NCBI RefSeq assembly: GCF_036057275.1
Contig: NZ_CP107945.1
Location: 4,588,001 to 4,652,000 of the forward strand
Reading direction: 5' to 3'
Length of the DNA stretch: 64,000 nt
Source of the DNA: Streptomyces sp. NBC_00390
Lineage (GTDB): Bacteria > Actinomycetota > Actinomycetes > Streptomycetales > Streptomycetaceae
In this document: positions 42,377 through 49,882 of the stretch, in pieces
Position numbering within the stretch: the stretch's first letter is position 1
How the letters are laid out: the number at the start of each line of letters is the position of its first letter
The notes under the pieces: generated by a model
Told to the model about the DNA's origin: nothing
The model's database searches: none
What the model saw: only the letters and a program-made list of their open reading frames with translations
Translations under genes and position numbers: made by a program

Positions 42377-42844
42377 ATGAAGCACCGCACCCCCGGAATC
42401 GGCACCCTGCTCGGCGTCGGCGCCATGGCCGCGACCACCCTGGCCATGGCGCCCGCCGCCCACGCCGTGACCCCGGAGACGGCAACGTTGTCATTCGACT
42501 GCGGATCGTTCGGTTCCGGCACGGCGACCCTGAATGCCACCCAGGACGGCACGGCGGCGACGATCACCTTGTCGACGGACGCCGTCACCTCCCCCTTCCC
42601 GGTCCGCGCGAACTCCGTCAGGTCCACCCTCACCCTCGCCAAGAACGGCACCGACACGGCGACGTTCACCGGCAACTCCAACCCGGCGATCCCGGCCGGC
42701 GCCGCCGTCTCGACCGGGCCACTGAACGGCACGGTCGCCGCGGGCGACAGCCTGGAGGCGAAGTCCCTCACGGTCGTGGTCTTCGGCATCACCGTGAACT
42801 GCACGGCCACGTCCCCGCAGAACCCCGGGCCGTTCGTGTTCTAG
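42377..42844 (+). CDS. small secreted protein
   Basis: 155 aa. Signal peptide MKHRTPGIGTLLGVGAMAAT with cleavage after A-H-A (about residue 34). The mature part is a Thr/Ala-rich beta protein with two cysteines (F-D-C-G-S, V-N-C-T-A), likely one disulfide. It has no catalytic motif. AAGGCGGG precedes the ATG by about 8 bases. Unknown extracellular function. Confidence 0.75.
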   Translation: MKHRTPGIGTLLGVGAMAATTLAMAPAAHAVTPETATLSFDCGSFGSGTATLNATQDGTAATITLSTDAVTSPFPVRANSVRSTLTLAKNGTDTATFTGNSNPAIPAGAAVSTGPLNGTVAAGDSLEAKSLTVVVFGITVNCTATSPQNPGPFVF

Positions 42845-42901
42845 CGGCGCGGCCCTCGCTACGAGGAAGACCGGCGTCACCGTGCCCGTACGAGGGGCGC
42901 G

Positions 42902-43066
42902 GTGACGCCGTGCCGCTCATTGCGGGACCGGGAGGACACCGAGCGCGAGGTCGACGACGCGCTGCTCACGGTCCACGAGGACTGCTCGGCGCTGCGCCGT
43001 TACATGGTCATCGGCGGTCTGCTGACCCGGACCAGAGACGGGAGCGGCTGCCGGCGGGCGGGCTGA
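42902..43066 (+). pseudogene. remnant of a DUF2087 protein (C-terminal half)
   Basis: 54 codons reading T-E-R-E-V-D-D-A-L-L-T-V-H-E-D-C-S-A-L-R-R-Y, then L-L-T-R-T-R-D-G. This is the C-terminal half of the DUF2087 domain found in small actinobacterial regulators. The preceding sequence does not encode the N-terminal half, and the apparent GTG start (42902) has no Shine-Dalgarno. Confidence 0.5.
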
Positions 43067-43085
43067 GGCGGGCAGTCGAGCGGGT

Positions 43086-43904
43086 TCAGCCGCTGAGGGT
43101 GCGCAGGAGTGGGCGCAGGCACTCGGCCAGTTCGGCTGTGTGGGTCAGGTAGGGCACGTGCCGGCCCGGGAGTTCGCGGAACTCGGCATGCATCTGGGCG
43201 GCGAGCCACTGCGACACCTCGTACCCGTGGTGGTAGTGCGCCGCGGGGTCTCGGTTCTCGGCGCTGGACGTGACGATGCACGGGACCTGCACGCCGGCCA
43301 GCTCCTCGGACGAGGGCAGGTACTCGATGAAGGCCTCGAGCTCCATGCCGATGAACACCTCCGCGTTGGACCGCAGCCGTTCGCGGGTCTGCGGGTCGAC
43401 GGCAGCCAGGCCCTCCTCGCCCCAGGCCCAGTCGAGGAGGCTTTCCATCGCACCCCGCATTCCGTCCTTCGCCATACCCTCCTCGAACCGGGCCGCCATC
43501 TGCCGGCCCACCGCATCGGCGTCGGCGCTGACCGAGATGAACGGCGGCTCGTGGATGATCGCTGCGCGCACCACATCGGGGTGGCGCAGTACGAGATCGG
43601 TGAGGACGACTCCCCCGCCACTGGCACCGAACACCACGGCCGGAGCAAGGCCGAGCCCGCGCAGCAACCCTGCGGCGTCATCGGCCTGCTCGTCGATGGA
43701 GGTCGAGATCCATTTCTCGGGACGCGGGCTGCGTGAGTTGCCCCTGCGGTCGTAGGACACCATCGTGAACTCGTCCGCGAGCGCCTCGGCCGTGCCGCTC
43801 CACAGTCCGGCGTCGCCTGCCACGCCGGGAATGCAGAGCACGGCAGGGCCGTGCCCACGCCGCTCGTAGTAGAGAGTGGTGCCGCCGACCTCGATGGTGC
43901 TCAC
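43086..43904 (-). CDS. alpha/beta-fold hydrolase
   Basis: 272 aa. Oxyanion segment C-I-P-G-V-A-G-D, nucleophile elbow F-G-A-S-G-G-G (Ser about 94), a late acidic residue and H-V-P-Y near residue 250 as the histidine. The cap between strands is helical. Esterase, lipase or C-C hydrolase activity cannot be told apart. ATG at 43902-43904. Confidence 0.88.
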   Translation of the reverse strand: MSTIEVGGTTLYYERRGHGPAVLCIPGVAGDAGLWSGTAEALADEFTMVSYDRRGNSRSPRPEKWISTSIDEQADDAAGLLRGLGLAPAVVFGASGGGVVLTDLVLRHPDVVRAAIIHEPPFISVSADADAVGRQMAARFEEGMAKDGMRGAMESLLDWAWGEEGLAAVDPQTRERLRSNAEVFIGMELEAFIEYLPSSEELAGVQVPCIVTSSAENRDPAAHYHHGYEVSQWLAAQMHAEFRELPGRHVPYLTHTAELAECLRPLLRTLSG

Positions 43905-44447
43905 AACGGCTGCCCTTCCCGGTCCAGCTCCGCCTGCACAACCATTCTGCCTCGCCCGCCGAGGCCGGGCGCCTGCCTCAGTACCGGCTGATCAGGCGTT
44001 TCGGCCCACGGGGTGTACGAGGGCGGACCAGGCTGTGGGGGAGCGGTGAGGGCCCATGAGGTCGGCGTCGGTCCACCGTTCGTGAGGCATCACTTCGTGG
44101 AAGAAGTTGCCTGCGAACTCATCCGGTTCACGGCCTTCCAGGCCGGGCCGATCGTGCGTGAAGCGGCCGGCGAGTGCCACCTGCGCGTGGCCGTCAGGGG
44201 GCGCTGACCCGGAGTCAGGCCGCAGGCTTTCGTCGGCGTACCTGGTGGAGGGGCTGACCTGGCCGCTGGACCGGCGCTCCCGGCGCACAATCGAAGTTCC
44301 GTTCGTGGAGCCGGAGTTATTGCACATGACCGTGGCATGTGCTGTACGGTGACGTCGTCACTACGCTCCGTTAAACGGGGCGGTCCCCGGCGGTGCGCCA
44401 ACACCTTTCCGAGGACCTTCACCACGAGTGGAAAGCAGTCCACCGGG
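43905..44447. other. stretch with no firmly supported gene
   Basis: 543 bp. Two overlapping opposite frames exist: 43992-44327 (minus, 111 codons, containing F-T-H-D-R-P-G-L-E-G-R-E-P-D-E-F-A and F-F-H-E-V-M-P-H-E-R-W-T-D) and 44013-44207 (plus). The minus frame looks protein-like in its second half but has a low-complexity head and no Shine-Dalgarno, so it may be a gene remnant. I do not call either. Confidence 0.4.
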
Positions 44448-45434
44448 ATGCTCAGGCATGCTATCGCGCCCTCTGCGCGCTTCGTTAAGGCTTCACACGA
44501 CGTCGTACGCCATCGGCGGCTCAACAGCGACGCGAAGATTCTGATCCTGCTGGTGCAGGGCCTCCCCGAGAAGGACGTCGAGAAGGCGCTCAGCAAGCAC
44601 GCCGAGGACCTCGGCTGGACGAACCGGCAGTACCAGAAGGCCAAGAAGCTGCTGGTCGAGCACGGGTACCTGCATGAATGGCAGTGGCAGGGCGACCGGG
44701 GCCGGTGGTGCACCGACCAGTTGATGTCGAACGTCACCCTCACGCGTGAGGAGGCGTCCGGCATCAGGAGTGGGGCCGAGCGCCCGCCGGCCCCACCCGA
44801 GACGAAAGCCGCCCCTCCGGAGGACGAGCCCCCGACCGACGAGCCTCCGGTTGTCGAGGGACCGGCGGTCGGTGGAGCGGGGCCCCGGGATGTCGGCGAT
44901 GCTCCGGTAAAGAAGAACAGGGAGAAGAACACTCCCCACCCACCCACCGAAGCGCCACCCGCGCCACTCGTGCAGGGCGCGCCGGAAGTGGCCGTCGCCG
45001 AGCGGGTGTTGCTCTCGCTGCGGCACACGCACCGGGAGCTGCTGCTCGGCGTCCGTGAGGCGCGCGGCCTGGCGGAGGCGGCGGCGGAGTGGCTGCGCCG
45101 CGGCTTCTCGGTCGCCGAGCTGCGCCAGGCGCTGACGTCCGGGCTGCCCCCGGAGGGCGTGCGTTCGGCGGCCGGCTTCCTGCGCCACCGCCTGGTGCAC
45201 AAACTCCCCGCCCCTGCCGCCCCCGAGGGCCCGCCGCCCGTAGCGGCGCCGGGTCTGATGACGTGCAAGGGGCCGGGCGAGGAGCACGTCTTCCGCCCGG
45301 TCGACGACGAGACGCACTGCGGCCGCTGCCGCACGTCCGCGGCGTCCGCAGCCGCCGAGGCCGCCGAGGAGCGGCCACGCTCCGGACGCGTGTCCTGGCG
45401 GACGCTCGTCGCGGAGGCGGTCGCCGATGTGTAG
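44448..45434 (+). CDS. winged-helix protein with C-terminal Cys/His cluster
   Basis: 328 aa. Residues about 12-100 (F-V-K-A-S-H-D-V-V-R-H-R-R-L-N-S-D-A-K-I-L-I-L...Y-Q-K-A-K-K-L-L-V-E-H-G-Y-L-H-E-W) match the N-terminal HTH of a Streptomyces family often annotated as helix-turn-helix protein. A Pro/Glu-rich linker follows (110-165), then a helical segment and C-K-G-P-G-E-E-H...H-C-G-R-C, which could hold a zinc ion. The start is uncertain: ATG 44448 has only a weak G-run before it; the open frame goes back to 44337. It is followed by the TA pair. Confidence 0.75.
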   Translation: MLRHAIAPSARFVKASHDVVRHRRLNSDAKILILLVQGLPEKDVEKALSKHAEDLGWTNRQYQKAKKLLVEHGYLHEWQWQGDRGRWCTDQLMSNVTLTREEASGIRSGAERPPAPPETKAAPPEDEPPTDEPPVVEGPAVGGAGPRDVGDAPVKKNREKNTPHPPTEAPPAPLVQGAPEVAVAERVLLSLRHTHRELLLGVREARGLAEAAAEWLRRGFSVAELRQALTSGLPPEGVRSAAGFLRHRLVHKLPAPAAPEGPPPVAAPGLMTCKGPGEEHVFRPVDDETHCGRCRTSAASAAAEAAEERPRSGRVSWRTLVAEAVADV

Positions 45435-45489
45435 CGCGCCCTACGCTGCTGCCGTGGTCCGGCACGGGGTCCAGGAAGGGAGCGGCGGC

Positions 45490-45831
45490 ATGGCGGCATG
45501 GAGCGACATCCTGGAGGAGGCGCGACAGAGCCTGGGCTTCGCCGGGCGGGTGGTGCCGCGCAACCTGGAGGGAATCCGCGCGGCTCTGCGGCCCGAACGA
45601 CTCGGGGACCTCGACGACGAGCTGAGCTCTCTCTCCAAGGGGTCCGAGTTCGAGGTGTTCCTGGACCACTGGTGGACCCAGGCGATGTCGGACAGCGTCC
45701 CGGATGCGGACGACAAGGAGTCGGCGATCGAATTCGCCGACCTTGCGATCGCTCTGCGCGTCAGGACGGCCGGAGCCCCGGGGTACACACAGGCGCAGGT
45801 CGAGGAGATGCTCAGGGACGTCGCCTCATGA
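45490..45831 (+). CDS. putative antitoxin, partner of RelE-type toxin
   Basis: 113 aa, acidic: M-A-A-W-S-D-I-L-E-E-A-R-Q-S-L-G-F...; GGAAGGGAG lies just before the ATG. Its stop overlaps the toxin start (ATGA), the usual antitoxin-toxin coupling. I see no Phd, RelB, RHH or HTH motif; the protein is all-helical and longer than typical antitoxins. Antitoxin role is inferred from position only. Confidence 0.6.
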   Translation: MAAWSDILEEARQSLGFAGRVVPRNLEGIRAALRPERLGDLDDELSSLSKGSEFEVFLDHWWTQAMSDSVPDADDKESAIEFADLAIALRVRTAGAPGYTQAQVEEMLRDVAS

Positions 45832-46082
45832 GGTTCACCATCGTCTGGGAGCCGGCGGCAGCCGACGGCCTCAGGCGGTTGAAGGCCCGTGACGGGGATG
45901 CGGTGAAGCCTCTGGTGCAGGCGGTCAACGCGCTCGCCCGTGATCCCGAGCCGCCCTCGAGCAGCAAGCTGGGCGGAACCGGCCTGCGGCGGTTACGGGT
46001 GGGCCCGTACCGCGTCACCTATGAGCTCGACGGTCCACGCGTGTCGATCAAGGTGCTGATGGTGGGCAGCACCCGGGCGTGA
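45828..46082 (+). CDS. RelE/ParE-superfamily toxin
   Basis: 84 aa, typical length. M-R-F-T-I-V-W-E-P-A-A-A-D-G-L-R-R-L (strand and helix 1), L-G-G-T-G-L-R-R-L-R-V-G-P-Y-R-V-T-Y-E-L (central strands with Arg residues that in RelE contact RNA). V-G-S-T-R-A ends the fold. If active it would be an mRNA interferase or gyrase inhibitor. It overlaps the upstream gene by 4 bp and is convergent with the SGNH gene. Confidence 0.82.
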   Translation: MRFTIVWEPAAADGLRRLKARDGDAVKPLVQAVNALARDPEPPSSSKLGGTGLRRLRVGPYRVTYELDGPRVSIKVLMVGSTRA

Positions 46083-46088
46083 CCGGCA

Positions 46089-46769
46089 TCAGGTGCCGGG
46101 CCGGTACGCCCCGCCCAGCCCCCACGCCTGGTGCATCGCGTCCGCGAAGGCCCCCGCCAGTTTGTGCTCGCCCGTCGGGCCGGGGTGTGTGCCGTCGTAG
46201 GTGTCCGTGTGGATGTCGTACGACTCCGGGCGCGAAGCCAGCAGGATCGGGGACGCCGGGGTGTCCAGATCCGCGACCGCCTTGGCCAGCAGGACGTTGA
46301 AGCGGGCGCACTCGGCGGCGAAGGGGGCGTCGTACTCGGCGCGGATGTTCGGGATCACGGGGAGCAGTACCATCCGGACGTGCGGGTTCGCGGCGCGGGC
46401 CTCGGCGATGAACTCCCGCACATTATCGGCCGTTTGGTCGCTGTTCGTGTAGAAACCCAGGTCTATCAGGCCGAGGGAGACCAGCAGGATGTCCACCTCG
46501 TCGGCGGCGACCGCGTCCCGGATCGCCGGGGCCATGTGCAGCCAGCCCTCGCCCCAGCCGGACAGGTGGCGCCGGGCGGGCGCGGGGAAGGCCGGGTCGG
46601 CATAGGCGGTGGAGACCGGGGCGCCGGCGTCGGTGTCGTACAGCTCGGTGCGCGGGCCGACGATCTCATGGTCGCCGACGCTGCCGAGGTGCTGCCACAT
46701 CCGGTAGCGCCAGCTGTAGTCGCCGGCGCGTCCGATGGTCATGGAATCGCCGACGAACAGAAATCGCAT
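46089..46769 (-). CDS. SGNH/GDSL-type hydrolase
   Basis: 226 aa. G-D-S-M (residues 7-10) in block I, G-L-I-D-L near 104 (block III position), and D-G-T-H-P-G near 200 (catalytic Asp and His). No signal peptide, so likely cytoplasmic, acting on an ester of unknown kind. ATG at 46767-46769; the frame extends a long way upstream but runs antisense to the next gene. Confidence 0.88.
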   Translation of the reverse strand: MRFLFVGDSMTIGRAGDYSWRYRMWQHLGSVGDHEIVGPRTELYDTDAGAPVSTAYADPAFPAPARRHLSGWGEGWLHMAPAIRDAVAADEVDILLVSLGLIDLGFYTNSDQTADNVREFIAEARAANPHVRMVLLPVIPNIRAEYDAPFAAECARFNVLLAKAVADLDTPASPILLASRPESYDIHTDTYDGTHPGPTGEHKLAGAFADAMHQAWGLGGAYRPGT

Positions 46770-46916
46770 GGGCGCAATGATGGCCGATTCCGTGCCTGTG
46801 CTGCGATGTGAGGCTGGACACGGCCGGACTCCGCCGTACGGGACCTCACCTGAGGCAGGAGCGGCCGGGGCAGCGGCGGCGCCCGTGGCAAAGGCCGAGG
46901 TGGCAGGCTGGGGGGC

Positions 46917-47903
46917 ATGCGTTCGTTTCCGTATGCCGCCGGTGCCGCCGTCCTGGTGCTCGCCGCCGCCGTCCCCGCCGCCGCCGACGACGACTCCGGG
47001 TTCACGATCAAGGACCCGCGGATCACCGAGTCCAGCGGGCTTGCCGCCAGCCGCGCACACCCCGGGGTGTACTGGACGCACAACGACCAGGACGAGCCGC
47101 GCATCTTCGCCGTCGACTCCAGGACCGGGGAGACCGTCGCGACGATCACTCTTCAGGGGGTCGGCGAACCGCGTGACATGGAGGCGATCTCCGTCGGGCG
47201 GGACGGCAACATCTACGTCGGGGACATCGGCGACAACCTCGACGGCAGCTGGGACCACGTGTGGATCTACCGCCTGCCGGAGCCGAAGCGGCTGCGGGAC
47301 GCGACCGTGCGCGCCACGCAGTTCACCGTGCAGTACGCCGACGGGCCGCGCAACGCCGAGGCGATGATGGTGCACCCCGTCACCGGGCGGGTCTACATCG
47401 CCTCGAAGAACGAGGACGGCGGAGGGCTGTACGAAGGGCCCGCCACGCTCAGCGCGTCCGGCACCAATGTGTTCCGGCGGATCGGGGAGGTGCCGTGGGT
47501 GACCGACGGCGCCTTCTCCCCGGACGGCAAGGAGCTGGTGCTGCGCTCGTACTTCAGCGCCCGTGCCTACGTGTGGAAGGACGGCAGGCTCGCGGCCGAC
47601 TCCTCGGTGCGCGCGCCGATCCAGGGGCAGTCGGAGTCGGTGACGTACACGCTTGACGGCACGGCGCTGATGTTCGGCACGGAGGGCGAGCAGAGCGACG
47701 TCCAGCGGGTCGAGGTGAAGAAGGACTCCGAGGCGTCCGGCTCCGGTTCCGGTGGCGGCGACCGCGCGAAGCCGGGCGGCGACGACGCGGCTGCGGGGGA
47801 TGAAGGGGACCGGAGCACGGTCACCACCCTCGGGCTGCTGGTCCTCGGCGGCGCTGCGGCGATCGTGCTCGGGGTCAAGCGGCTGCTGCGCCGTCGGGCC
47901 TAG
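46917..47903 (+). CDS. surface-anchored beta-propeller-like protein
   Basis: 328 aa. Signal peptide of about 23 residues (A-A-A-D cleavage), a propeller-like region with repeated blades (D-G-N-I-Y-V-G-D-I-G-D-N, H-P-V-T-G-R-V-Y-I-A-S-K, S-P-D-G-K-E-L-V-L-R), a Gly/Ser/Asp-rich spacer (270-295), one transmembrane helix and R-R-R at the end. There is no sortase motif, so it should be a membrane-anchored extracellular protein. Ligand unknown. Confidence 0.8.
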   Translation: MRSFPYAAGAAVLVLAAAVPAAADDDSGFTIKDPRITESSGLAASRAHPGVYWTHNDQDEPRIFAVDSRTGETVATITLQGVGEPRDMEAISVGRDGNIYVGDIGDNLDGSWDHVWIYRLPEPKRLRDATVRATQFTVQYADGPRNAEAMMVHPVTGRVYIASKNEDGGGLYEGPATLSASGTNVFRRIGEVPWVTDGAFSPDGKELVLRSYFSARAYVWKDGRLAADSSVRAPIQGQSESVTYTLDGTALMFGTEGEQSDVQRVEVKKDSEASGSGSGGGDRAKPGGDDAAAGDEGDRSTVTTLGLLVLGGAAAIVLGVKRLLRRRA

Positions 47904-47947
47904 CTGTTTCGTCACACCTTCAACGCACGCCTTCTGGCGTGAAGTCC

Positions 47948-47983
47948 GGGCCCGGGGCTGAGGAACGTCCGGCGCCCGGGCCC
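47948..47983. terminator. hairpin between convergent genes
   Basis: GGGCCCGGG (47948-47956) pairs with CCCGGGCCC (47975-47983), loop 18 nt. It ends the propeller gene and the metallo-beta-lactamase-fold gene. Confidence 0.55.
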
Positions 47984-48051
47984 CGCCGCGCGGCTCCGCT
48001 CGTCCCTACCGGTTGTCCTCACTGATCGTCCCTGCGGCCGTCCCTGCCGGC

Positions 48052-48882
48052 CTAGCGGTCCCTCGATGCCAGCTGCGCGAACTCCTGCGCGTCGTGCGAC
48101 GAGAAGAAGCGGATCAGGCGGGGATGCGTGCGGCGCAGTTCGCGCAGGTGTTCCAGCCCGCTCAGCCGCAGCTCGTGGTCGTCCGCGACGAGACGCTGGT
48201 GGAGTGCCAGCGTGCGGGGGCAGCGGGGGCGCCGCAGATCCATCTCACCGTGGAAGAAGTAGGCGTCGCCCGCGTGCAGCAGCCAGCGGTCCGGCTCCTG
48301 GACGGCTACGGCGCTGTGTCCCCGGGTGTGGCCGGGCAGCGGCACCAGCAGGATGTCCGGTCCGCGCAGCACCCGCGACGCCGGGAACCCCAGCCAGGTG
48401 GCGTCGGCGGTGTCGTGGACGATCCAGTCCACGCCGTGCGCCCACTGGGCGGGCCGGTAGCGGTTCGCTTCGAGCCGGGTGTCACGGCGCATGGCCGAGC
48501 GGTATTCGTCGCCCGTGACATGCACCCTGGCCTGCGGGAAGTCGGCGAGGCCGCCTGCGTGGTCCAGGTCGAGATGGGTGATGACGATGTCGCTCACGTC
48601 GTACGGGTCGTACCCGAGCGCCCTGATCTGGTGGACCGCCGTTCGGGACAGATCGAGTTCGGGCCGCATCGTGTGGCGGAACATCGCCCCGAGCCGGCGC
48701 GGGTCCGCGATGTCGGCGGCGCCGAGGCCGGTGTCGACGAGGACGAGCCCGCTGTTGGTCGCCACCAGCAGGCAGTGGGTGACGAGCGGGGGAGCGCCGA
48801 GCGGACGCATGGGCGCGCAGTCGAGGTGGTGGATGACAACGGAAGAACGCCGCTGGGCATTCGGGATGGTACGCACAGACAT
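48052..48882 (-). CDS. metallo-beta-lactamase-fold hydrolase (lactonase-like)
   Basis: 276 aa. The metal motif is T-H-L-D-L-D-H-A-G-G (His103, Asp105, Asp107, His108), i.e. the usual second His is Asp. L-P-G-H-T-R-G-H (metal His) and L-H-A-G-D-A-Y-F follow. The general layout matches the AHL-lactonase/quorum-quenching branch; substrate unknown. AGGAGG stands ahead of the ATG. It is divergent from the TetR gene, with two TetR-like operators between them, so its expression is likely controlled by that regulator. Confidence 0.88.
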   Translation of the reverse strand: MSVRTIPNAQRRSSVVIHHLDCAPMRPLGAPPLVTHCLLVATNSGLVLVDTGLGAADIADPRRLGAMFRHTMRPELDLSRTAVHQIRALGYDPYDVSDIVITHLDLDHAGGLADFPQARVHVTGDEYRSAMRRDTRLEANRYRPAQWAHGVDWIVHDTADATWLGFPASRVLRGPDILLVPLPGHTRGHSAVAVQEPDRWLLHAGDAYFFHGEMDLRRPRCPRTLALHQRLVADDHELRLSGLEHLRELRRTHPRLIRFFSSHDAQEFAQLASRDR

Positions 48883-48993
48883 CGTGCCTCCTGCTCACAG
48901 GGGGAGACCCGGCACAGAGCCGGGCTGGGAGAGGATGGCGGTCGTGCTGACGTGGATGCGCGCATCTCGCCTTGCCGACGCAGCAGTTGCGCC

Positions 48994-49008
48994 ACTTACA
49001 CCGTAAGT
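48994..49008. promoter_or_regulatory. TetR operator 1 (perfect palindrome)
   Basis: ACTTAC-ACC-GTAAGT, 6-bp arms with 3-bp centre. A matching copy lies 33 bp to the right. Confidence 0.75.
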
Positions 49009-49026
49009 ACAGGTCAGGAGCGAAGC

Positions 49027-49041
49027 ACTTACGCTGTAAGT
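49027..49041. promoter_or_regulatory. TetR operator 2 (perfect palindrome)
   Basis: ACTTAC-GCT-GTAAGT; same arms as operator 1, centre base 33 bp away. It is 48 bp before the tetR start. Confidence 0.75.
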
Positions 49042-49088
49042 CGTCAACCGTTACCGCGCGTTGCCACCCGAAAGAGGAGCCGCCACCC

Positions 49089-49766
49089 ATGGCCTCTGAG
49101 TCCAGGCACGAAGTCCCGGAAGATCGTGAGCCGTTGAGCCGCGCGCGCATCGTCGAAGCGGCGCTGGAGATCATCGACGAGGAGGGGGTCGACGGCCTGT
49201 CGATGCGGCGGATCGCGGCCCGCCTCGGGGTGCAGGCGATGTCGCTCTACAACCATGTGCAGAGCAAGGCGGACATCCTCGACGGGGTCACCGAGTACAT
49301 CACCACCGAGATGCGGATGCCCCGCCGGATGACCGGAGACTGGGAGGACGGGGTCCGTTCCATCGCGTACGGCTTCCGGCAGGCCGCGCTGCGCCACCCG
49401 CGGGCCGGTGAACTCGTCCTGATGCGCCAGCTGTCGACCCCTACGGCGCTCGCCCCGGTGGACACGATGCTCGCGATGATGCTCGAGCACGGCTTCGGCG
49501 AGGCGGCGGCCGTGCATGCGCTGCGGCTGTTCGTCTCCTTCCAAGTGGGCTCGCTGCTACAGGAGTTCAGAGTGCCCCAGGCGTCGGCGGAGTGGGACAA
49601 GGAGGCGGCGGAGCAGGCCCGTGCCGCCTACTTCGCGGGTTCGGGCTTCCCGGCGGTGGCCAAGGTCGCGCCGATCCTCGCGGTGAACGATCACGAGGCG
49701 GAGTTCGCGTTCGGCGTCGAGCTGCTGATCGACGCGTTGCGACGGCTGGCCCCCGCCGCGGGTTAG
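49089..49766 (+). CDS. TetR-family regulator
   Basis: 225 aa. HTH: I-V-E-A-A-L-E-I-I-D-E-E-G-V-D-G-L-S-M-R-R-I-A-A-R-L-G-V-Q-A-M-S-L-Y-N-H-V (residues about 20-58), with the TetR signature L-Y-N-H-V. The C-terminal ligand domain is of the TetR_C_1 type (tetracycline-repressor-like). GAGGAG precedes the ATG. It probably represses itself and the divergent hydrolase through the two palindromes in the 206-bp gap. Confidence 0.9.
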   Translation: MASESRHEVPEDREPLSRARIVEAALEIIDEEGVDGLSMRRIAARLGVQAMSLYNHVQSKADILDGVTEYITTEMRMPRRMTGDWEDGVRSIAYGFRQAALRHPRAGELVLMRQLSTPTALAPVDTMLAMMLEHGFGEAAAVHALRLFVSFQVGSLLQEFRVPQASAEWDKEAAEQARAAYFAGSGFPAVAKVAPILAVNDHEAEFAFGVELLIDALRRLAPAAG

Positions 49767-49882
49767 TCTCCCGGGCCTGCGCGGCGCTCGGTCCCGCTGC
49801 CCCATTCGGCCGTCGCCCGTTGCGGGCCCGGCCGGGCAGGGGTCGTATCGGGGTGGATGCCCGCGCCGGCGAACGGAGAAGC

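Noticed and set aside
43992..44327. 111-codon minus frame with an H-E-R-W-T-D segment
   Set aside because: Second half looks protein-like, but no ribosome site, poor head and no recognised family; kept only as a note on the intergenic region.
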